Assembly (NCBI RefSeq): GCF_047553045.1
Contig: NZ_CP180208.1
Span: 682,001 to 746,000, forward strand
Length of the DNA stretch: 64,000 nucleotides
DNA from: Sphingomonas_L flavalba_A
GTDB lineage: Bacteria > Pseudomonadota > Alphaproteobacteria > Sphingomonadales > Sphingomonadaceae
Direction of reading: 5' to 3'
Below are positions 62,180 through 64,000 of this stretch, in pieces (position 1 is the first letter of the stretch; each line of letters opens with the position of its first letter). A program made the position numbers and the translations under genes. Under the pieces are notes generated by a model that was not told the origin of the DNA, did not search any database, and was given only the letters and a program-made list of their open reading frames with translations.

Positions 62180-63424
62180 GTGGGAGACGACCGCGCGTTC
62201 CGCCTTGGGGCGGGACTGGACAGTGTGGCCGGCGGGCCGATCAGCGTCGCGCCGTTCGTGTCGGACGGGTATTTCGAGCGTGAAAAGGCGCTGTGGCGGG
62301 AATCCTGGCTGGCCGTCGGCCGTGAGGCCGACGTTGCGAAGCCGAACAGCTATTTCACCGCCGACATCGATGTCGTCCATGCCTCGATCATCGTCGTGCG
62401 CGGCAAGGACGGCGGGTTGCGCGCGTTCCACAATGTTTGCACCCACCGCGCCGGCCGCATCCTGTGCGACACCGCGAAGAAGGGGCGGGCCCCCTTTCTG
62501 ACCTGCCCGTTCCACGGCTGGGTGTTCGATACCGACGGCGAATTGCGCAACATCCCGAAAGAAGGGATCTTTACTCAGGGCTGCGACAAGGCGGCGCTGG
62601 CGCTGAAGCCGGTGCACGTCGCGACCTGGGGCGGCTTCGTCTTCGTCAACCTGGCGGAAACGCCGGCGCATTCGCTGGAACAGCACATGGCCGGGGTGCC
62701 CGCCAATCTGGAGCCGTATCTGCGCGACCGGCCGTGGACCTGGTATGCGGGATACCGGCATGTGTTCGACGCCAACTGGAAGGACCTGATGAACATCCAG
62801 CACGAGGGCTATCACGCCAGCGTGCTGCATGCCGACACGCTGGCGGTCGATTTCGCGCCGCAGGACTGCGCCAACACGCTGTTCCCCGACAGCCCCGGCG
62901 TCAGCTCGCTGCTGACCGTGTCGCGCCCGGTGCCGCCGCCCGGCGCCACCTGGACGCCGACGCCGATCCAGGACGTCGCGCAGCGTAACGGTCGCACCTC
63001 CAACTGGGTGGACAACGACACGTCGGTCGCGTCCCGCGACTTCCCCGGCGCGGTCAACCACGAACAGTCGGATCGCTGGGTGTTCGACTGCTACACGATC
63101 TTTCCCAACCTGCTGATCTTCGTCGGCGCGTCGGTGGTCAGCGTGATGCGGGTGCTGCCGATTTCGGCGCACCAGACCATCTGGGACTGGGACTGGTATT
63201 TCGATCATGCGCCGGAAACCTTCGGCGAGAAATTCAACCTGGAACACGGGCGGATCGCGACCCGCAACGCGCTGGCGCAGGACTGGGGGATCATCGACCT
63301 CGTCCATGCCAACATGCGCGCCGGCGTCGTCGATACCATCCACATCGCCAACGAGATGGAAGCGACGGTGGCGGCGCTCTACGAGCGCGTGGTCAAGGCG
63401 GTTCCGCTGCAGGAGGGCCGCTGA
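62180..63424 (+). CDS. Rieske non-haem iron oxygenase, alpha subunit
   Basis: About 414 aa. Rieske ligands are in HNVCTHRAGR and CPFHGWVFD. The mononuclear iron site is MNIQHEGYHASVLH. It starts probably with GTG 62180, seven bases after AGGGAGAG (62167-62174); in-frame alternatives are 62177, 62153 (ATG) and 62111 (GTG), none with a better ribosome site. No beta subunit is recognisable, so it may be an alpha3 enzyme such as the carnitine/stachydrine type, or use the small protein that follows. Electron-transfer partners are not in the window. Confidence 0.87.
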   Translation: MGDDRAFRLGAGLDSVAGGPISVAPFVSDGYFEREKALWRESWLAVGREADVAKPNSYFTADIDVVHASIIVVRGKDGGLRAFHNVCTHRAGRILCDTAKKGRAPFLTCPFHGWVFDTDGELRNIPKEGIFTQGCDKAALALKPVHVATWGGFVFVNLAETPAHSLEQHMAGVPANLEPYLRDRPWTWYAGYRHVFDANWKDLMNIQHEGYHASVLHADTLAVDFAPQDCANTLFPDSPGVSSLLTVSRPVPPPGATWTPTPIQDVAQRNGRTSNWVDNDTSVASRDFPGAVNHEQSDRWVFDCYTIFPNLLIFVGASVVSVMRVLPISAHQTIWDWDWYFDHAPETFGEKFNLEHGRIATRNALAQDWGIIDLVHANMRAGVVDTIHIANEMEATVAALYERVVKAVPLQEGR

Positions 63425-63425
63425 C

Positions 63426-63752
63426 ATGGCGCCGGACAATTTCGACGCGATCGCCGATCTGGTCGCCGAATGGGGGCTGTCGACGCCGCACGCCCGCTTC
63501 GTCAAGCGGGCGCGCAGTTCGATGGCGGAAATACAGGCGTTTCACCGGCGCATAGAGCCGCTGGTCGGCGCGATCGTCGCCTTTCTCAACCAGTATCCGC
63601 TCGACCAGATACCGGATGAGCATTTGCCGCTGTCCTATACGGCTCTGGCGGCGATCGAAGTCGATGATGCGGTGAATATCTGGAAGAACGCGTCGCCGAA
63701 ATACGCCGACGACATTGCGAAGTGGGAAACGAAGTCCAGTTTTTACGCGTAG
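63426..63752 (+). CDS. Small uncharacterised protein encoded with the Rieske oxygenase
   Basis: 108 aa, starting one base after the oxygenase stop, so surely co-expressed. Mostly helical, with AEWGLSTPHARFVKRARSSM near the start and the mixed tail AVNIWKNASPKYADDIAKWE. No signal peptide, no membrane segment, no cysteine cluster. I do not recognise the family. It is too short and unlike the usual NTF2-fold beta subunit, though it could play that part. Confidence 0.7.
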   Translation: MAPDNFDAIADLVAEWGLSTPHARFVKRARSSMAEIQAFHRRIEPLVGAIVAFLNQYPLDQIPDEHLPLSYTALAAIEVDDAVNIWKNASPKYADDIAKWETKSSFYA

Positions 63753-63792
63753 AAGACACAGAAACTATTCAATCAATATCAGGGAGGATGTG

Positions 63793-64000
63793 GTGCGCCA
63801 TTATACCGATGGCGGCAAACGGTGCCGCTTTGCCTATTTCCTTGCCTCCTGCGCGCTGGTCGCCGGGGGTGTCGCAACCGAAGGCGCGCTGGCGCAGGGC
63901 GGGGCGCCGGCGGCCGATGCCCCCGCTATCGCGTCCGATGACATTGTCGTCACCGCGCGCAAGCGGGCGGAATCGCTGCAGGACGTGCCGATCTCCATCT
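63793..64000 (+). CDS. TonB-dependent receptor (3' end outside window)
   Basis: Only the first 69 codons are visible. GTG at 63793 follows AGGGAGGA by a few bases. A signal peptide (RFAYFLASCALVAGGVATEG, up to ALAQG) leads to the TonB box SDDIVVTARKRAESLQDVPI. Located 40 bases after the small protein, so probably in the oxygenase operon. The ATG at 63788 is out of frame. Confidence 0.85.
   Translation, partial: MRHYTDGGKRCRFAYFLASCALVAGGVATEGALAQGGAPAADAPAIASDDIVVTARKRAESLQDVPISI

Noticed and set aside
1..64000. tRNA, rRNA, riboswitch and replication origin
   Set aside because: Looked for conserved tRNA arms, rRNA segments and known riboswitch-like structured leaders; nothing convincing was found by eye.

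Overview
The window is about 64 kb of GC-rich, densely packed bacterial DNA. Four TonB-dependent receptors are complete and a fifth is cut by the right edge. There are two Rieske oxygenases, a FecI/FecR iron operon with the DUF3649/PepSY/DUF3325 trio, an otsB-GH15-otsA trehalose block and Aap-type amino acid permeases. This mix points to an alphaproteobacterium, most likely a sphingomonad (Sphingomonas, Rhizorhabdus or a relative) with broad catabolic capacity. That is inferred from gene content; there is no rRNA or tRNA here to place it. Nearly all genes sit in tight operons with ATGA or GTGA overlaps.

Layout, left third. 1-6009 (+) is a catabolic operon: aminotransferase (cut by the left edge), GST, two amino acid ABC permeases, a UxaA-type dehydratase and a TIM-barrel amidohydrolase. 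An IS3-family element (6010-7284) fuses into the end of the amidohydrolase and abuts the first repeat of a 12-repeat, type I-C-like CRISPR array (7285-8039) that has no leader and no cas genes. 8191-14132 (+) is a TolC / membrane-fusion protein / two ABC-2 permeases / NnrS operon without an ATPase. A TonB receptor follows (14270-16600), then a decayed duplicate of an MFS transporter's C-terminus next to the intact MFS gene and a LysR regulator (both -).

Middle. 19465-29679 (+) is a hydantoin-type degradation cluster: HyuA, HyuB, N-carbamoyl-D-amino acid hydrolase, glutaredoxin 2, hydantoin racemase, SDR, Rieske dioxygenase alpha and beta, and a D-threonine-aldolase-like PLP enzyme. CstA follows with a fused YbdD (DUF466) tail (29927-32164). 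On the minus strand 39931-32249 is an iron-uptake operon: fecI, fecR, a siderophore receptor with a signalling domain, a TPR-sulfotransferase, DUF3649, a PepSY membrane protein and DUF3325. 40053-43974 (+) holds the trehalose genes. An Lrp-type regulator (-) is then divergent from a homodimeric E1-type 2-oxoacid dehydrogenase (+).

Right third. 47319-64000 looks like a catabolic island for an unknown, probably amide- or peptide-like substrate. It holds a TonB receptor, two paralogous exported amidohydrolases, a DapA-family lyase, a Tat-exported M24 (creatinase/aminopeptidase fold) protein that appears to lack metal ligands, a second TonB receptor, a TetR regulator, a DUF2817 M14-like hydrolase, an SDR, a second TetR, a Rieske oxygenase with a small partner protein, and the start of another TonB receptor. 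Shared promoter-proximal motifs (CGTATACTATAT at 47230-47241 and 53714-53725; TTGACA-N7-CGATAC at 58647-58617 and 60519-60486) suggest local regulons.
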